Assembly: GCA_964539095.1 (NCBI GenBank)
Contig: CAZIFL010000008.1
Coordinates: forward strand, 29,179 to 93,178
Length of the DNA stretch: 64,000 nucleotides
Source of the DNA: DAIPKP01 sp964539095
Lineage (GTDB): Bacteria > Synergistota > Synergistia > Synergistales > Aminiphilaceae
Direction of reading: 5' to 3'
Made by a program: the position numbers and the translations under genes. Numbering within the stretch: position 1 is the first letter of the stretch; the number at the start of each line of letters is the position of its first letter. Below the pieces are notes generated by a model, which saw only the letters and a program-made list of their open reading frames with translations, searched no databases and had not been told where the DNA came from. This document shows positions 27,555 through 37,082 of this stretch, one piece after another.

Positions 27555-29276
27555 ATGAGAAAGTACCGTGTTCTGTTCGCTCTTGCTCTCTGTGTTTGTC
27601 TTGCGGGAGCCGCCTTTGCGGTGGAGGTCGACGACGTCTACGCCAAGCGGGGGATGGTCTCTTCGGCTCACGAGCTGGCATCCAAGGCAGGGGTGGAGAT
27701 CCTCCAGAAGGGGGGCAACGCCATTGATGCGGCGGTAGCCACCGCTCTGGCGCTGAACGTGGTGGAGCCCAACGCTTCGGGGCTCGGCGGCGGGGGCTTC
27801 ATGGTGATTCGCTTCGCCCGTACCGGTGAAGTGGTGGAGCTGGACTATCGCGAAGTAGCCCCCGGTTCTGCCACCAAGGATATGTACGCTTCCGAAGAGG
27901 CCAAGGCCGCAGGAGCTTCCAAGCTGGGAGGCACCTCCGTAGGCGTTCCCGGTCAGGTTATGGGAATGTGGACCGCCCTGCAGAAGTACGGCACCATGAG
28001 CTGGATGGAAGTCGCCGCTCCGGCGATCCGTCTTGCGGAAGAGGGGTTCGAGCTGGCGGAGATGCAGAACGGCATCATCACCGATAATCTCGATAAGCTT
28101 CTGGCCTACAACTCCCCCACCCAGATCGCCTTCCTTGATGCGGACGGTCTTCCGATTGAAGCGGGAACCGTGCTGCAGCAGCCCGGCATTGCCGAAGCCT
28201 TCCGGCTCATTGGCGAACAGGGCCCCAAGGCCTTCTACAAAGGCCCCATCGGCAAAGCCCTGGTGGAAGCGGTCAACCGCACCGGCGGCAACATGAGCAT
28301 GAAAGATCTGGAAAACTACACCATGGAGATCCGGGAGCCCGTTTCGGGAACCTATCGAGACTACCAGATCTTCTCCACACCTCCCGCCTCCAGCGGCGGC
28401 ACCCATATCGTGCAGCTTCTGAATATCATGGAGTACGTCCCCGTGAATACCTGGGTACATAACGGCCCGGAGCATCTCCACTACCTCGGCGAGGCCATGA
28501 AGCTCGTCTTTGCGGATCGGCAGAAGTACATGGCAGACACCGCCTTCGTGGATCTCCCCCTTCAGGGGCTCACCGACAAGGACTACGCCCTCCGGCTCTT
28601 CCGGAAGATTCAGCCCTACAACGTAATGACCGAAGTATGGCCCGACGATCCCTGGATGTACCAGCCCCGGGAGCAGAAGACCAGCTATCTCGGTGGCACC
28701 GATGATATGCATCTCTCCACCAGCCACTTCTCCGTGGTGGATGCCCAGGGGAATATCGTAGCCTCCACCAACACGGTGAACTACTTCTTCGGCTCCGGCG
28801 TGGTGGTTCCCGAGTACGGCATCGTGCTGAACAACGAGATGGATGACTTCTCCTCCGATCCTTCCAGCGTAAATGCCCCCGAGCCTGGGAAGCGCCCTCT
28901 CTCCTCCATGAGCCCCAGCATCGTGCTCGATCCCGAAGGCAAGCCCTTCATGACCATCGGCGCTGCTGGAGCCTGGAGAATCATCACCGCTGTCACCCAG
29001 ATCATCATGAACGTGGTGGATTTCGGCATGACCATGGATGAAGCCATCGAGCAGCCCCGAATCTTCACCTATGCTATGAACGGCAAGGCTGGCCCCTTCC
29101 TCATCGAGGATACCATGTCCGAAGAGACCGTAGAGTTCCTAACCATGCGGGGCCACAACGTGGAAGTCCGCCCCCGGGGAGGCTACTTTGGCACCGCTCA
29201 GGGGATCCTCCTGAAGGGAAACCAGATGAATGGCGGCGCAGACAGCCGGCGTCTGGGAGTTCCTGTAGGGTATTAA
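27555..29276 (+). CDS. ggt: Gamma-glutamyltransferase
   Basis: This 573-residue secreted enzyme has a signal peptide (residues 1-21, ending AGAAFA). The N-terminal half carries ASKAGVEILQKGGNAIDAAV in family position and GLGGGGFM. The autocleavage site is present: the nucleophile Thr of the STSHFSVVD motif (Thr389). The small subunit then includes STNTVNYFFGSG and RPLSSMSPSIV. Members cut the gamma-glutamyl bond of glutathione and related peptides in the periplasm. The start behind GGAGGGG is well supported. A 212-bp gap after the M14 gene suggests that it may have its own promoter, and a strong terminator follows. Confidence 0.95.
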   Translation: MRKYRVLFALALCVCLAGAAFAVEVDDVYAKRGMVSSAHELASKAGVEILQKGGNAIDAAVATALALNVVEPNASGLGGGGFMVIRFARTGEVVELDYREVAPGSATKDMYASEEAKAAGASKLGGTSVGVPGQVMGMWTALQKYGTMSWMEVAAPAIRLAEEGFELAEMQNGIITDNLDKLLAYNSPTQIAFLDADGLPIEAGTVLQQPGIAEAFRLIGEQGPKAFYKGPIGKALVEAVNRTGGNMSMKDLENYTMEIREPVSGTYRDYQIFSTPPASSGGTHIVQLLNIMEYVPVNTWVHNGPEHLHYLGEAMKLVFADRQKYMADTAFVDLPLQGLTDKDYALRLFRKIQPYNVMTEVWPDDPWMYQPREQKTSYLGGTDDMHLSTSHFSVVDAQGNIVASTNTVNYFFGSGVVVPEYGIVLNNEMDDFSSDPSSVNAPEPGKRPLSSMSPSIVLDPEGKPFMTIGAAGAWRIITAVTQIIMNVVDFGMTMDEAIEQPRIFTYAMNGKAGPFLIEDTMSEETVEFLTMRGHNVEVRPRGGYFGTAQGILLKGNQMNGGADSRRLGVPVGY

Positions 29277-29360
29277 TACCTCTTTCGGTTTTTTCCGGCT
29301 CCAGAACGTTACAACATCTCTACAAACTACAGCGAAACTAAAGCGACAGAAGCTGCACAG

Positions 29361-29387
29361 ACCGCCCCTTTCAGGGGCGGTTTTTTT
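29361..29387 (+). terminator. Rho-independent terminator of ggt
   Basis: A 9-bp perfect stem (29361-29369 with 29373-29381) with a 3-nt loop is followed by seven T. It lies 85 bp after the ggt stop codon. Confidence 0.92.
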
Positions 29388-29490
29388 CGTCTCTGCGAAA
29401 AAAACCTTTTCCCCTTTCTCCTGCTGAAAGCATGCTAGAATAACCGTATCTTCAAAATATTTGCATTCCTGATGATGGGAGGGACAATGC

Positions 29491-32010
29491 ATGATACACC
29501 GCATCGCCTATACATCCCCGCAGAGCACTCGCACACCGCCCCGCTACTTCCGGACAGCAGATGCTCTCCGTCTTGTGGTCATACTCTTTCTGGGGGCTAC
29601 CTTTCTCGGGAGCCTCGGGGCCCTCCCCTCGGAGAGCCTTGCGTTGGATTCCATTCTTCAGGTTCAGGGAGACAATCACTACCCCCCCTACGAATATCTG
29701 GAAGACGGCATCCCCAAAGGCTTTAACGTGGACATTATGCAGGCCCTGGCGAAGGAGCTGAACCTTTCCATAGAGATCCGGCTGGACGACTGGGACACGG
29801 TACGCCAACGGCTGGAGATGGGTGAGATCGATCTCCTCATGGGGATGTTCTTCTCCGAGGAGCGGGCGAAACTGGTCGATTTCAGCACCCCCCACATCAT
29901 GGTGACCAACGCCATCTTCGCACGAAAAGACTCCCCCATTGACACCCTGGAGGATCTTTACGGCAAGGAGATCCTGGTGCAGAAGGGGGATATCATGCAC
30001 GACTACGTGTTGCAGGAACGTCTTTCCTCTCGCATTGTTCCCGTAGAGAACCCCATTCTCGCTCTTCGCAAGCTTGCCGCAGGGGAGCATGACGTGGCTC
30101 TTCTCGCCCGCCTCCAGGGGCTGCAGATTATTCGCGACGAGAAGCTCCTTAATCTGCGGGATATCCCCATCGATGTACAGCCTCGAAAATACTGCATAGC
30201 CCTCCCCAAGGGACGAGAGGAGCTGCTGGGAAAGATCGACGACGGCTTGCGGATTCTCAAGGAAAACGGCACCTACGATGTTATCTATGACAGATGGTTT
30301 GGGCTGTATACAAAATCTACCGTGACCTTTCACGATGTGCTGGGCTCTATCCTCTGGTTTCTAGCTCCTCTTCTTCTGCTCATCGGGGGGATTCTCCTCT
30401 GGAATCGAACTCTGCAGCGGCGGGTACAGCTTCGTACGGGGCAGCTCCGACAGGAACTCGCCTCCCGGCAGAAGGCGGAGGACTCTCTGCGCACCCTTCT
30501 GAATACCCTGCCGGATATCGTCTGTTTCCGGGATGGGGAGGGGCGATGGATGGAGACAAACGAATACACCCTTCGGCTCTTCGGGCTGGAGCATGTGGAC
30601 TATCGGGGCAAGACGGGGCCGGAACTTATGGCCTACAGCCCCGCACACTTTCGCACCTTTTTTACCTGCTCCGAAACAGACGAAACAACCTGGAAAAAAG
30701 GCGCCCTCCACCGCGAAGATCAACACATCAATCTTCCAGAGGAAGCGACAGCGGTCTTCGATGTTATCAAGACCCCGGTCTTTTCCGAGGAGGGAGACCG
30801 AAAGTATCTTGTGGTGGTAGGGCGGGATATTACGGAGCGGAAAAACATGGAAATTACCCTTCGGGAGAAGGAGGAGCACTACCGTGCCCTCATAGAGAAT
30901 GTCCCGGGAGTAGTCTTTCTCTGTGATGTCAACCGCCCCTGGAGGATGTTCTACATCAGCGAAGAGGTGCTCTCCCTGACAGGGTACCCTCAGGAAGATT
31001 TCCTGGGGGATCTCACATGGGGAGATATTGTGCACCCTGAGGATCTTTCCCTGGTAGAGGAGACGATAAACCGCGGAGTTCTTCAGAAGAAAAGCTACCA
31101 TGCGGAGTACCGTATCCGCTCCAGAGATGGCACCATCCGACACATCTTTGAGAAAGCCCGGGGGATCTACACCGAAGAGGAGACCCCTCTTTACATTGAG
31201 GGAGTTATCCTCGACATCACCCACCGAAAGGCCGAAGAAGAGCGGGTGCAGCAACTTAACAGGGAGCTGGAGGAACGGGTACGGGAACGAACAATGCAGC
31301 TCGAACATGTTCACCGGGAGATGGAAGCCCTTTTTCACGCCATATCCCGGGATCTTCGCCCTCCCTTGCAAACGGTAAAGGGGTTCAGCCAGGCCCTGGA
31401 GGAAGACTATGCCCGCCTTCTGAATGATCCGGGGAGGAAGGTGCTTTCAAAAGTACGCCAGGGAGCCCTTGATCTGGATAGCCGGATACAGGATCTTCTG
31501 CGATTCTTCCGGATCATCCGGCGCCCCGTGGAGGTACAGAAGCTCGACATCACCACCATGGCTGTACACATCATGGAAGATCTGCGGCGGGAAACACCGG
31601 ACCGCCTGGCAGATGTCTCCATAGCTCCGGGGATGACCTCCTGGGGGGATCCCGAGCTTATCCGAACGGCTCTGGAACATCTTCTGCACAATGCCTGGAA
31701 GTTCACCAGCCGTCGGGAGCGAGCCATTCTTACCCTGGGATGCGCCAAACAGGGGGCTCAGAAGGTCTATTTTCTGGGAGATAACGGCGAAGGGTTTGAT
31801 ATGGCCCAGGAGGAGAGGCTTTTCGGCATCTTCGAAAAACTTCACGGGGAGGCCTTTCCCGGAAACGGCATGGGACTCGCCATAACCGAGCGCATCATCC
31901 AGCGTCACGGCGGGCGCATATGGGTAGAGGCAGCTCCCGGCAAGGGAGCCACGTTCTTCTTTACCCTTCCGGAGCGGGAAGAGCCTTCCTCCGAAGTTTT
32001 AGAAGAGTAG
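29491..32010 (+). CDS. Membrane sensor kinase with periplasmic binding domain and two PAS domains; phosphoacceptor His replaced
   Basis: The protein has 839 residues. An N-terminal membrane segment (about 27-50) precedes a family-3 solute-binding domain (about 55-285: YPPYEYLEDG, GFNVDIMQALAKEL). A membrane helix follows at about 295-315, then two PAS domains (about 340-460 and 465-590), a coiled coil, a HisKA-like helix pair (about 605-680) and an HATPase domain (HNAWKFT, DNGEGFD, GMGLAITERI). In the HisKA motif the usual SHDLRxPL reads SRDLRPPL: Arg620 (codon 31348-31350) stands where the phosphorylated His should be. The ATP site looks intact, so it may act through a partner kinase or as a pseudokinase sensor of amino acids. 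No response regulator lies next to it. Confidence 0.88.
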   Translation: MIHRIAYTSPQSTRTPPRYFRTADALRLVVILFLGATFLGSLGALPSESLALDSILQVQGDNHYPPYEYLEDGIPKGFNVDIMQALAKELNLSIEIRLDDWDTVRQRLEMGEIDLLMGMFFSEERAKLVDFSTPHIMVTNAIFARKDSPIDTLEDLYGKEILVQKGDIMHDYVLQERLSSRIVPVENPILALRKLAAGEHDVALLARLQGLQIIRDEKLLNLRDIPIDVQPRKYCIALPKGREELLGKIDDGLRILKENGTYDVIYDRWFGLYTKSTVTFHDVLGSILWFLAPLLLLIGGILLWNRTLQRRVQLRTGQLRQELASRQKAEDSLRTLLNTLPDIVCFRDGEGRWMETNEYTLRLFGLEHVDYRGKTGPELMAYSPAHFRTFFTCSETDETTWKKGALHREDQHINLPEEATAVFDVIKTPVFSEEGDRKYLVVVGRDITERKNMEITLREKEEHYRALIENVPGVVFLCDVNRPWRMFYISEEVLSLTGYPQEDFLGDLTWGDIVHPEDLSLVEETINRGVLQKKSYHAEYRIRSRDGTIRHIFEKARGIYTEEETPLYIEGVILDITHRKAEEERVQQLNRELEERVRERTMQLEHVHREMEALFHAISRDLRPPLQTVKGFSQALEEDYARLLNDPGRKVLSKVRQGALDLDSRIQDLLRFFRIIRRPVEVQKLDITTMAVHIMEDLRRETPDRLADVSIAPGMTSWGDPELIRTALEHLLHNAWKFTSRRERAILTLGCAKQGAQKVYFLGDNGEGFDMAQEERLFGIFEKLHGEAFPGNGMGLAITERIIQRHGGRIWVEAAPGKGATFFFTLPEREEPSSEVLEE

Positions 32011-32036
32011 CCCTAAGAGAGCCGAAGAGAACAACG

Positions 32037-32076
32037 ACAATCCGGCTTCCCCTCACAGGAGAGGAAGCCGGATTGT
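32037..32076. terminator. Hairpin between convergent genes
   Basis: A perfect 14-bp inverted repeat (32037-32050 with 32063-32076) lies between the sensor kinase and the opposing BMP gene. The T tract is poor, so it may work as a bidirectional, partly Rho-independent terminator. Confidence 0.65.
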
Positions 32077-32147
32077 TATGTGTACCTGGTATACTTTCGA
32101 TCAGCTCTTCTACTGCTTTGTGCCTCCGCTGCTTCAGGCTGCCTTTG

Positions 32148-33218
32148 CTACTTGATCAGATCTCCCCGCTCCGCCGAGACGGTGATCTCCCCCGTCTGAA
32201 GCTTGGCAAAGATTTCGTCGGCGATCTGCTGCACATCCTCCCGAAGATTGGGGTTCTTTTCGGGGATTCCCACACCTTCGTTGGTGGCGTTGAAGACGAG
32301 GGTCTGTCCCCCCGGGAAGGCTCCTTCCTGCTCCGCCTTGATCATATCGAAGGCAGCGTGGTCGATCCGCTTCACCGCCGAGGTAAGGATAATGGATTTC
32401 TCTCCCTGGTAGATGCCGTCGGCGTACTGATCCACATCAACCCCAACTACCCAGACCTCTTTCCCCGCTGCAGCCCGGGTCTTGGCCTCGTTGATGACCC
32501 CTACGCCCACGCCTCCCGCAGCGGCAAAGACAGCCTTTACACCCCGGTCATACATGGAAGCGGTAATCTGCTGCCCCGCCGCTACGTCGCTGAAGGTTCC
32601 CTGATAGAGCACGTTCTCGGGGCTCATCACGATCTCGGTACCGTAGTTCTCGTTCGCAAAGGCGACCCCCTGCTGGAATCCCCAGTTGAACTTCTGCACC
32701 GGAGGAATCTCCATCCCCCCCACGAAGCCCACGGAACCTTCCTTAAGCTGTAGCGCTGTGGCAAGCCCCGCCATGAAGCCCGCCTCATGCTCCGCAAAGA
32801 AGATGGCCACGGTGTTCTCGTTTACCTCCGGGGTATAGTCTCCCTTATGGGGAGCCCCATCGAGAATAACGAACTTGCCCTTGGTGTATCTGTTCTGGGC
32901 CTTGAAGATGGTGGTTTCGAACTTAAAGCCCGGGGTGATGATAAAGCGGTACCCCGCATCATAGAGGTTACCGATCTCCTTGAGATAGTCCGCCTCGGTG
33001 GTGCCGCCGGGCTTGAGATACTTGATCTGCACCCCCAGCTCCTTCTCCGCCTGAAGCACCCCTTCCCAGGTTCCCTGGTTGAAGGATTTGTCATCGATGG
33101 TACCCGCATCGGTGACCATCCCCACCTTGAGTGCCCCCCAGGCCATACCGCCGAAGCTGAGAGTTGCCAGAGCCACCACACAGAGAATCCCCGCCATACG
33201 CTTTCCGAACCGCTTCAT
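32148..33218 (-). CDS. BMP family ABC transporter substrate-binding protein (nucleoside type)
   Basis: This 356-residue secreted binding protein of the BmpA/PnrA family has a signal peptide about 1-28 (FGGMAWG before ALKVGMV). The mature start LKVGMVTDAGTIDDKSFNQG is typical of the family, as are GYRFIITPGFKFE and VWVVGVDVDQYADG. Known relatives bind purine or pyrimidine nucleosides. There is no lipobox Cys, so it is probably free in the periplasm. The start follows AGGAGGA. It is last in a leftward set with deoA and deoC, and the matching ATPase and permeases are divergent from that set, so together they would import nucleosides. Confidence 0.92.
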   Translation of the reverse strand: MKRFGKRMAGILCVVALATLSFGGMAWGALKVGMVTDAGTIDDKSFNQGTWEGVLQAEKELGVQIKYLKPGGTTEADYLKEIGNLYDAGYRFIITPGFKFETTIFKAQNRYTKGKFVILDGAPHKGDYTPEVNENTVAIFFAEHEAGFMAGLATALQLKEGSVGFVGGMEIPPVQKFNWGFQQGVAFANENYGTEIVMSPENVLYQGTFSDVAAGQQITASMYDRGVKAVFAAAGGVGVGVINEAKTRAAAGKEVWVVGVDVDQYADGIYQGEKSIILTSAVKRIDHAAFDMIKAEQEGAFPGGQTLVFNATNEGVGIPEKNPNLREDVQQIADEIFAKLQTGEITVSAERGDLIK

Positions 33219-33289
33219 ACACATTCCTCCTTTTTTGTCTTCACAATACACCATACGTCTCCTACACCATACACCTACTCCTCGCTGCT

Positions 33290-34597
33290 CTATACCACTT
33301 CTTCCACCACCAGAGGAAGCACCTCGGGAGGCTCCTCCCCCAGAGTGAGGGCATCCAGAAAGAGACGTACCGCCGCCTCTTCATTTTTTCTGTGGTTCAC
33401 ATGAAACTCCGCCAAGGGTTCTCCCTTCTCTACGAAATCCCCCAGGCGTTTGCACATCCAGAACCCTACGGCGGGATCCACCGCATCCTCTTTGCGTTCC
33501 CGCCCCGCTCCGAGCATCACCGAGGCGATGCCCAGAGATTCCGCATTCATCCCCACCAGATACCCCGAGGCTTCCGCCTTCACGGGAAGGATTTTGGCCG
33601 CCCGGGGAAGCAGGGAGAGATCCTCACAGACCCGGGGATTTCCTCCATGCAGGGTTATCATCTCCTGAAACTTCTCGAGGGCCGCACCGCTTTCGAGAGC
33701 CCGTAACACCGCCCCTTGGGCCTTTTCAAAATTCGGGAAAATCTCTCCCATCACCAGCATCTCCGAGGCAAGAAGAACGATGAGTTCCCGCAGCGCTCCG
33801 CTGGTACGTTCATTCCGTAGAATCTCCAGAGCCTCCTGAATCTCCAGGGCGTTTCCCACGGCGTTGCCCAGAGGCTGGTTCATATCGGTGACGTAGGCTT
33901 TGGTGCTCTTTCCCGCATGTTTGCCGATATCCACCATAATCCGTGCCAGCTCTGCTGCCCCCTGGGAGGTGGACATGAAGGCCCCGGAGCCCCACTTTAC
34001 ATCCAGAAGAATGCAGTCACTTCCGGCGGCGAGTTTTTTACTCATAATGCTGGAGGCGAGGAGGGGCATGGTATCCATGGTGGCGGTAACGTCCCGAAGG
34101 GCGTAAAGCTTGCGGTCCGCGGGAGCCAGGGAGGCGGTCTGACCGATCACCGAGGCCCCGCAGCTATTCACGATACGGACAAAATCCTCCATGCTCTGAT
34201 GCACGTTGTAGCCGGGAATGGATTCGAGCTTATCCAGGGTGCCCCCGGTATGCCCCAATCCCCGGCCGGACATCTTGGCCACCTTGCCGCCGCAGGCCGC
34301 CACCAGAGGAGCCAGGGCGATGGTGGTGGTATCCGCCACACCTCCGGAGCTGTGTTTATCCACCTTGATTCCGGCGATGGAGCTGAGATCCACGGTCTCT
34401 CCCGAGGCCGCCATGGCGAGGGTGAGATCCCCGGTCTCCCGGTTCGTCATGCCGTTGAACCAGATCGCCATGCAGAAGGCCGCCGCCTGGTCATCCCCTA
34501 CCTTTCCCGAGGTATAACCGGAGACGAAAAAGGCGATCTCCTCCTGGGAAAGCTCCTCCCCTAGCTGTTTCTTACGAATAATATCGGGCATACGCAT
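33290..34597 (-). CDS. Pyrimidine-nucleoside/thymidine phosphorylase
   Basis: This 435-residue enzyme matches the thymidine/pyrimidine-nucleoside phosphorylase family, with the substrate-loop motif KVDKHSSGGVADTTT, MSGRGLGHTGGTLDKLESI split over two blocks, and the C-terminal PYNP domain. It splits thymidine, deoxyuridine or uridine with phosphate into base and (deoxy)ribose 1-phosphate in the cytosol. AAGGAG precedes the ATG. It stands between deoC (17 bp upstream) and the BMP gene. Deoxyribose phosphate released here would go to DeoC after isomerisation; no deoB is seen in the window. DeoA and Pdp cannot be told apart with certainty. Confidence 0.93.
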   Translation of the reverse strand: MRMPDIIRKKQLGEELSQEEIAFFVSGYTSGKVGDDQAAAFCMAIWFNGMTNRETGDLTLAMAASGETVDLSSIAGIKVDKHSSGGVADTTTIALAPLVAACGGKVAKMSGRGLGHTGGTLDKLESIPGYNVHQSMEDFVRIVNSCGASVIGQTASLAPADRKLYALRDVTATMDTMPLLASSIMSKKLAAGSDCILLDVKWGSGAFMSTSQGAAELARIMVDIGKHAGKSTKAYVTDMNQPLGNAVGNALEIQEALEILRNERTSGALRELIVLLASEMLVMGEIFPNFEKAQGAVLRALESGAALEKFQEMITLHGGNPRVCEDLSLLPRAAKILPVKAEASGYLVGMNAESLGIASVMLGAGRERKEDAVDPAVGFWMCKRLGDFVEKGEPLAEFHVNHRKNEEAAVRLFLDALTLGEEPPEVLPLVVEEVV

Positions 34598-34614
34598 GGG
34601 CTTTTCTCCTTCCC

Positions 34615-35280
34615 TTAGTAGCCGGATTCTCCCGCATCTCCCCCCAGGATGGCCACCCCGGAGCTTGCGCCGATTCGAGAGGCCCCCGCCTCAATCATGG
34701 CAAGGGCATCTTTGCGGGAGCGCACCCCCCCCGAGGCCTTTACCCCCATGGCAGATCCCACGGTACGCCGCATGAGGGCCACGTCTTCTACGGTGGCTCC
34801 TCCCTTAGAGAAGCCGGTAGATGTCTTGACGTAATCCGCCCCGGCCCGCCGGGCAATTTCGCAGGCTCGAACAATCTCTTCTTTCGAGAGCAGGCAGGTT
34901 TCGAGAATCACCTTGAGCACCAAGGAACCGCACTCCTGCTTGACCTTTCGGATGTCCTCCTCCACCAGATCATACGCTTCATCCTTGAGGGCTCCTATAT
35001 TGATAACCATGTCGATCTCCCGAGCCCCGGCTTCCACGGCCTTTTTTGCCTCGAAGGCCTTGGCATCGGAATCCATGGCCCCCAGAGGAAAGCCCACCAC
35101 CGCACAGACCACCACAGAAGAGCCCCTAAGCTCCGCCGCCGCCAGGGGCACCCGGCAGGAGTTCACGCAGACCGAGGCAAACCCATGTTCCCGAGCCTCG
35201 TGGCAGAGCTGCCGCACCGCCTCGGCTGATGCCTCGGGCTTGAGCAGCGTATGATCTATATAGGATGCCAGATTTTCCAA
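34615..35280 (-). CDS. deoC: Deoxyribose-phosphate aldolase
   Basis: This protein of 221 residues is typical of bacterial DeoC. Motifs are IDHTLLKPEA, FASVCVNS, VVGFPLG, DMVINIG, LKVILETC (with the Schiff-base and proton-relay lysines in LKVILE and DYVKTSTGF) and GVKASGG. It splits deoxyribose 5-phosphate into acetaldehyde and glyceraldehyde 3-phosphate. The start is set at a TTG (35280-35278) after GAGAGG. The upstream ATG at 35433 lies inside the predicted promoter and would add 51 residues unlike any DeoC. It is the first gene of the leftward deoC-phosphorylase-BMP operon. Confidence 0.9.
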   Translation of the reverse strand: MENLASYIDHTLLKPEASAEAVRQLCHEAREHGFASVCVNSCRVPLAAAELRGSSVVVCAVVGFPLGAMDSDAKAFEAKKAVEAGAREIDMVINIGALKDEAYDLVEEDIRKVKQECGSLVLKVILETCLLSKEEIVRACEIARRAGADYVKTSTGFSKGGATVEDVALMRRTVGSAMGVKASGGVRSRKDALAMIEAGASRIGASSGVAILGGDAGESGY

Positions 35281-35428
35281 GGAGTATCGCCTCTCTTCGA
35301 GTAGTTTTTCTTTCGACTCTATGTGTACATTTCGGTTAAAAAAAGAACTTTGCAAAGCCAAAAAAGATGGTATACAACAGCTGCCTGAGCCCTTGGGAGC
35401 CCCCTTCTCTTCTTCCGCTATGGCATAT

Positions 35429-35457
35429 ATCATAACACTCCGGGGAGAGGATTCAAA
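35429..35457 (-). promoter_or_regulatory. Promoter of the deoC operon
   Basis: Read on the minus strand, TTTGAA (35457-35452) and TATGAT (35434-35429) are separated by 17 bp. The predicted transcript begins near 35420, upstream of the TTG start of deoC and downstream of the longer ATG. That supports the short deoC start. Confidence 0.6.
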
Positions 35458-35564
35458 CCTTCCACAGAGGCAAAAAAGGGGTTCGCATATTTTCCACTTC
35501 CCCTTTTTTCGAAAAAACCTGTATATTTAGGAGGCGGCAGAATATGTAAAGGGGGTACTGACCC

Positions 35565-37082
35565 ATGGACTACGTGGTTGAGATGCTGCAGATCCGCAAA
35601 GAGTTTCCCGGAGTGGTGGCCAACGACGGCATCACCCTCCAGGTGCGGCCCCAGGAGATCCACGCCCTGCTGGGTGAGAACGGGGCGGGAAAGTCCACCC
35701 TCATGAGCATTCTCTTCGGGCTGTATCATCCCGACAGGGGCTCTATCCGCATTCGGGGTAAGGAGGTTCGCATCACAGACCCTAACGTGGCGAACCGCCT
35801 GGGAATTGGCATGGTGCACCAGCACTTTCAACTGGTGCATAACTTTACGGTGACGGAAAATATCATTCTCGGTAGCGAAGGGAGCTTTGTGCTGGAACGT
35901 TCCAAGGCAGCCCGAAAGATCAAGGAGCTTTCAAAGCGCTACGGCCTGAATATCGACGAAAACGCCAAGATCGAGGATATCTCCGTGGGGATGCAGCAGC
36001 GGGTGGAGATTTTAAAGATGCTCTACCGAAATGCGGAACTGCTCATCTTCGACGAGCCCACGGCGGTGCTTACTCCCCAGGAAATCGAAGAACTTATGGA
36101 GATCATGCGCAACCTGGTGCGGGAGGGAAAATCCATCATCCTCATCACCCACAAGCTCCGGGAGATCAAGGCGGTGGCGGATCGCTGCACCGTCATCCGC
36201 CGGGGGAAGTACATCGGCACGGTGGATGTGAAGGAGACGAGCCAGCAGGAGATGGCCTCCATGATGGTGGGACGGGAGGTCTCCTTCAAGGTGGATAAAA
36301 AGCTCTCGGAGCCCGGAGAGGTGGTGCTGGAGGTTCATGATCTCTCGGTGCTGGATGCCCGAAAGTACAAGGCCCTGAAAAACCTCTCCCTCTCGGTACG
36401 TAGCGGTGAAATCCTGGGGCTTGCGGGGGTGGACGGCAACGGCCAGAGAGAGCTGGTGGAGACCATCACGGGGTTGCGAACCCCCCTTTCGGGAACCATG
36501 ACCCTCCGGGGAAAGCCGCTGAACCCCCTCTCGAGACGGGAGCGAAGCGAATCTGGCATCGCCCATATTCCCGAGGATCGGCAGAAACATGGCCTGGTGC
36601 TGGAATTTACCGTGGGGGAGAACCTTATTCTCAAGAGCTACTACCGCCCTCCCTTCTCCTACAGAGGATTTCTCAACTTCCAGAACATCCGGGAGCAGGG
36701 AAGACGCATTATGGAACTTTTCGACGTGCGTTCCGGCGAAGGGATAGACTCCCCCGCGGGGGGGCTTTCGGGGGGGAACCAGCAGAAGGCCATCGTGGGG
36801 CGGGAGATCGACAGCAATCCGGATCTGCTCCTCGCGGTGCAACCCACCCGAGGGCTCGACGTGGGGGCCATCGAGTACATTCACAAACGTCTGGTGGAGC
36901 AGCGGGATTCCGGCAAGGCGGTGCTTCTCATCTCTCTGGAGCTTGAGGAAATTTTTAATCTTGCGGACCGTATCGCCGTTATCAACAGCGGGGAGATCGT
37001 GGATATCGTAAAGACCGAGGAGACCAACGAACAGGAAGTGGGGCTCATGATGGCAGGAGTGCAGAGGGGGGAATCCCGATGA
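35565..37082 (+). CDS. Nucleoside ABC transporter ATP-binding protein (two ABC domains)
   Basis: This 505-residue protein has two ATPase domains. The first has Walker A GENGAGKST, signature ISVGMQQRVEI and Walker B LLIFDEPTAVLTP. The second has a degenerate Walker A (GVDGNGQRE), signature LSGGNQQKAI and the PTRGLDVGA block. This layout is standard for sugar and BMP-linked nucleoside importers (NupO/YufO-like). The first nucleotide site should be fully active and the second is the usual variant. It is divergent from the deoC operon and overlaps the first permease by 4 bp. Confidence 0.94.
   Translation: MDYVVEMLQIRKEFPGVVANDGITLQVRPQEIHALLGENGAGKSTLMSILFGLYHPDRGSIRIRGKEVRITDPNVANRLGIGMVHQHFQLVHNFTVTENIILGSEGSFVLERSKAARKIKELSKRYGLNIDENAKIEDISVGMQQRVEILKMLYRNAELLIFDEPTAVLTPQEIEELMEIMRNLVREGKSIILITHKLREIKAVADRCTVIRRGKYIGTVDVKETSQQEMASMMVGREVSFKVDKKLSEPGEVVLEVHDLSVLDARKYKALKNLSLSVRSGEILGLAGVDGNGQRELVETITGLRTPLSGTMTLRGKPLNPLSRRERSESGIAHIPEDRQKHGLVLEFTVGENLILKSYYRPPFSYRGFLNFQNIREQGRRIMELFDVRSGEGIDSPAGGLSGGNQQKAIVGREIDSNPDLLLAVQPTRGLDVGAIEYIHKRLVEQRDSGKAVLLISLELEEIFNLADRIAVINSGEIVDIVKTEETNEQEVGLMMAGVQRGESR

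Noticed and set aside
35281..35433. N-terminal extension of DeoC from an ATG at 35433
   Set aside because: The extra residues do not resemble DeoC and the ATG falls inside the predicted -10 box; the TTG at 35280 gives the normal length.
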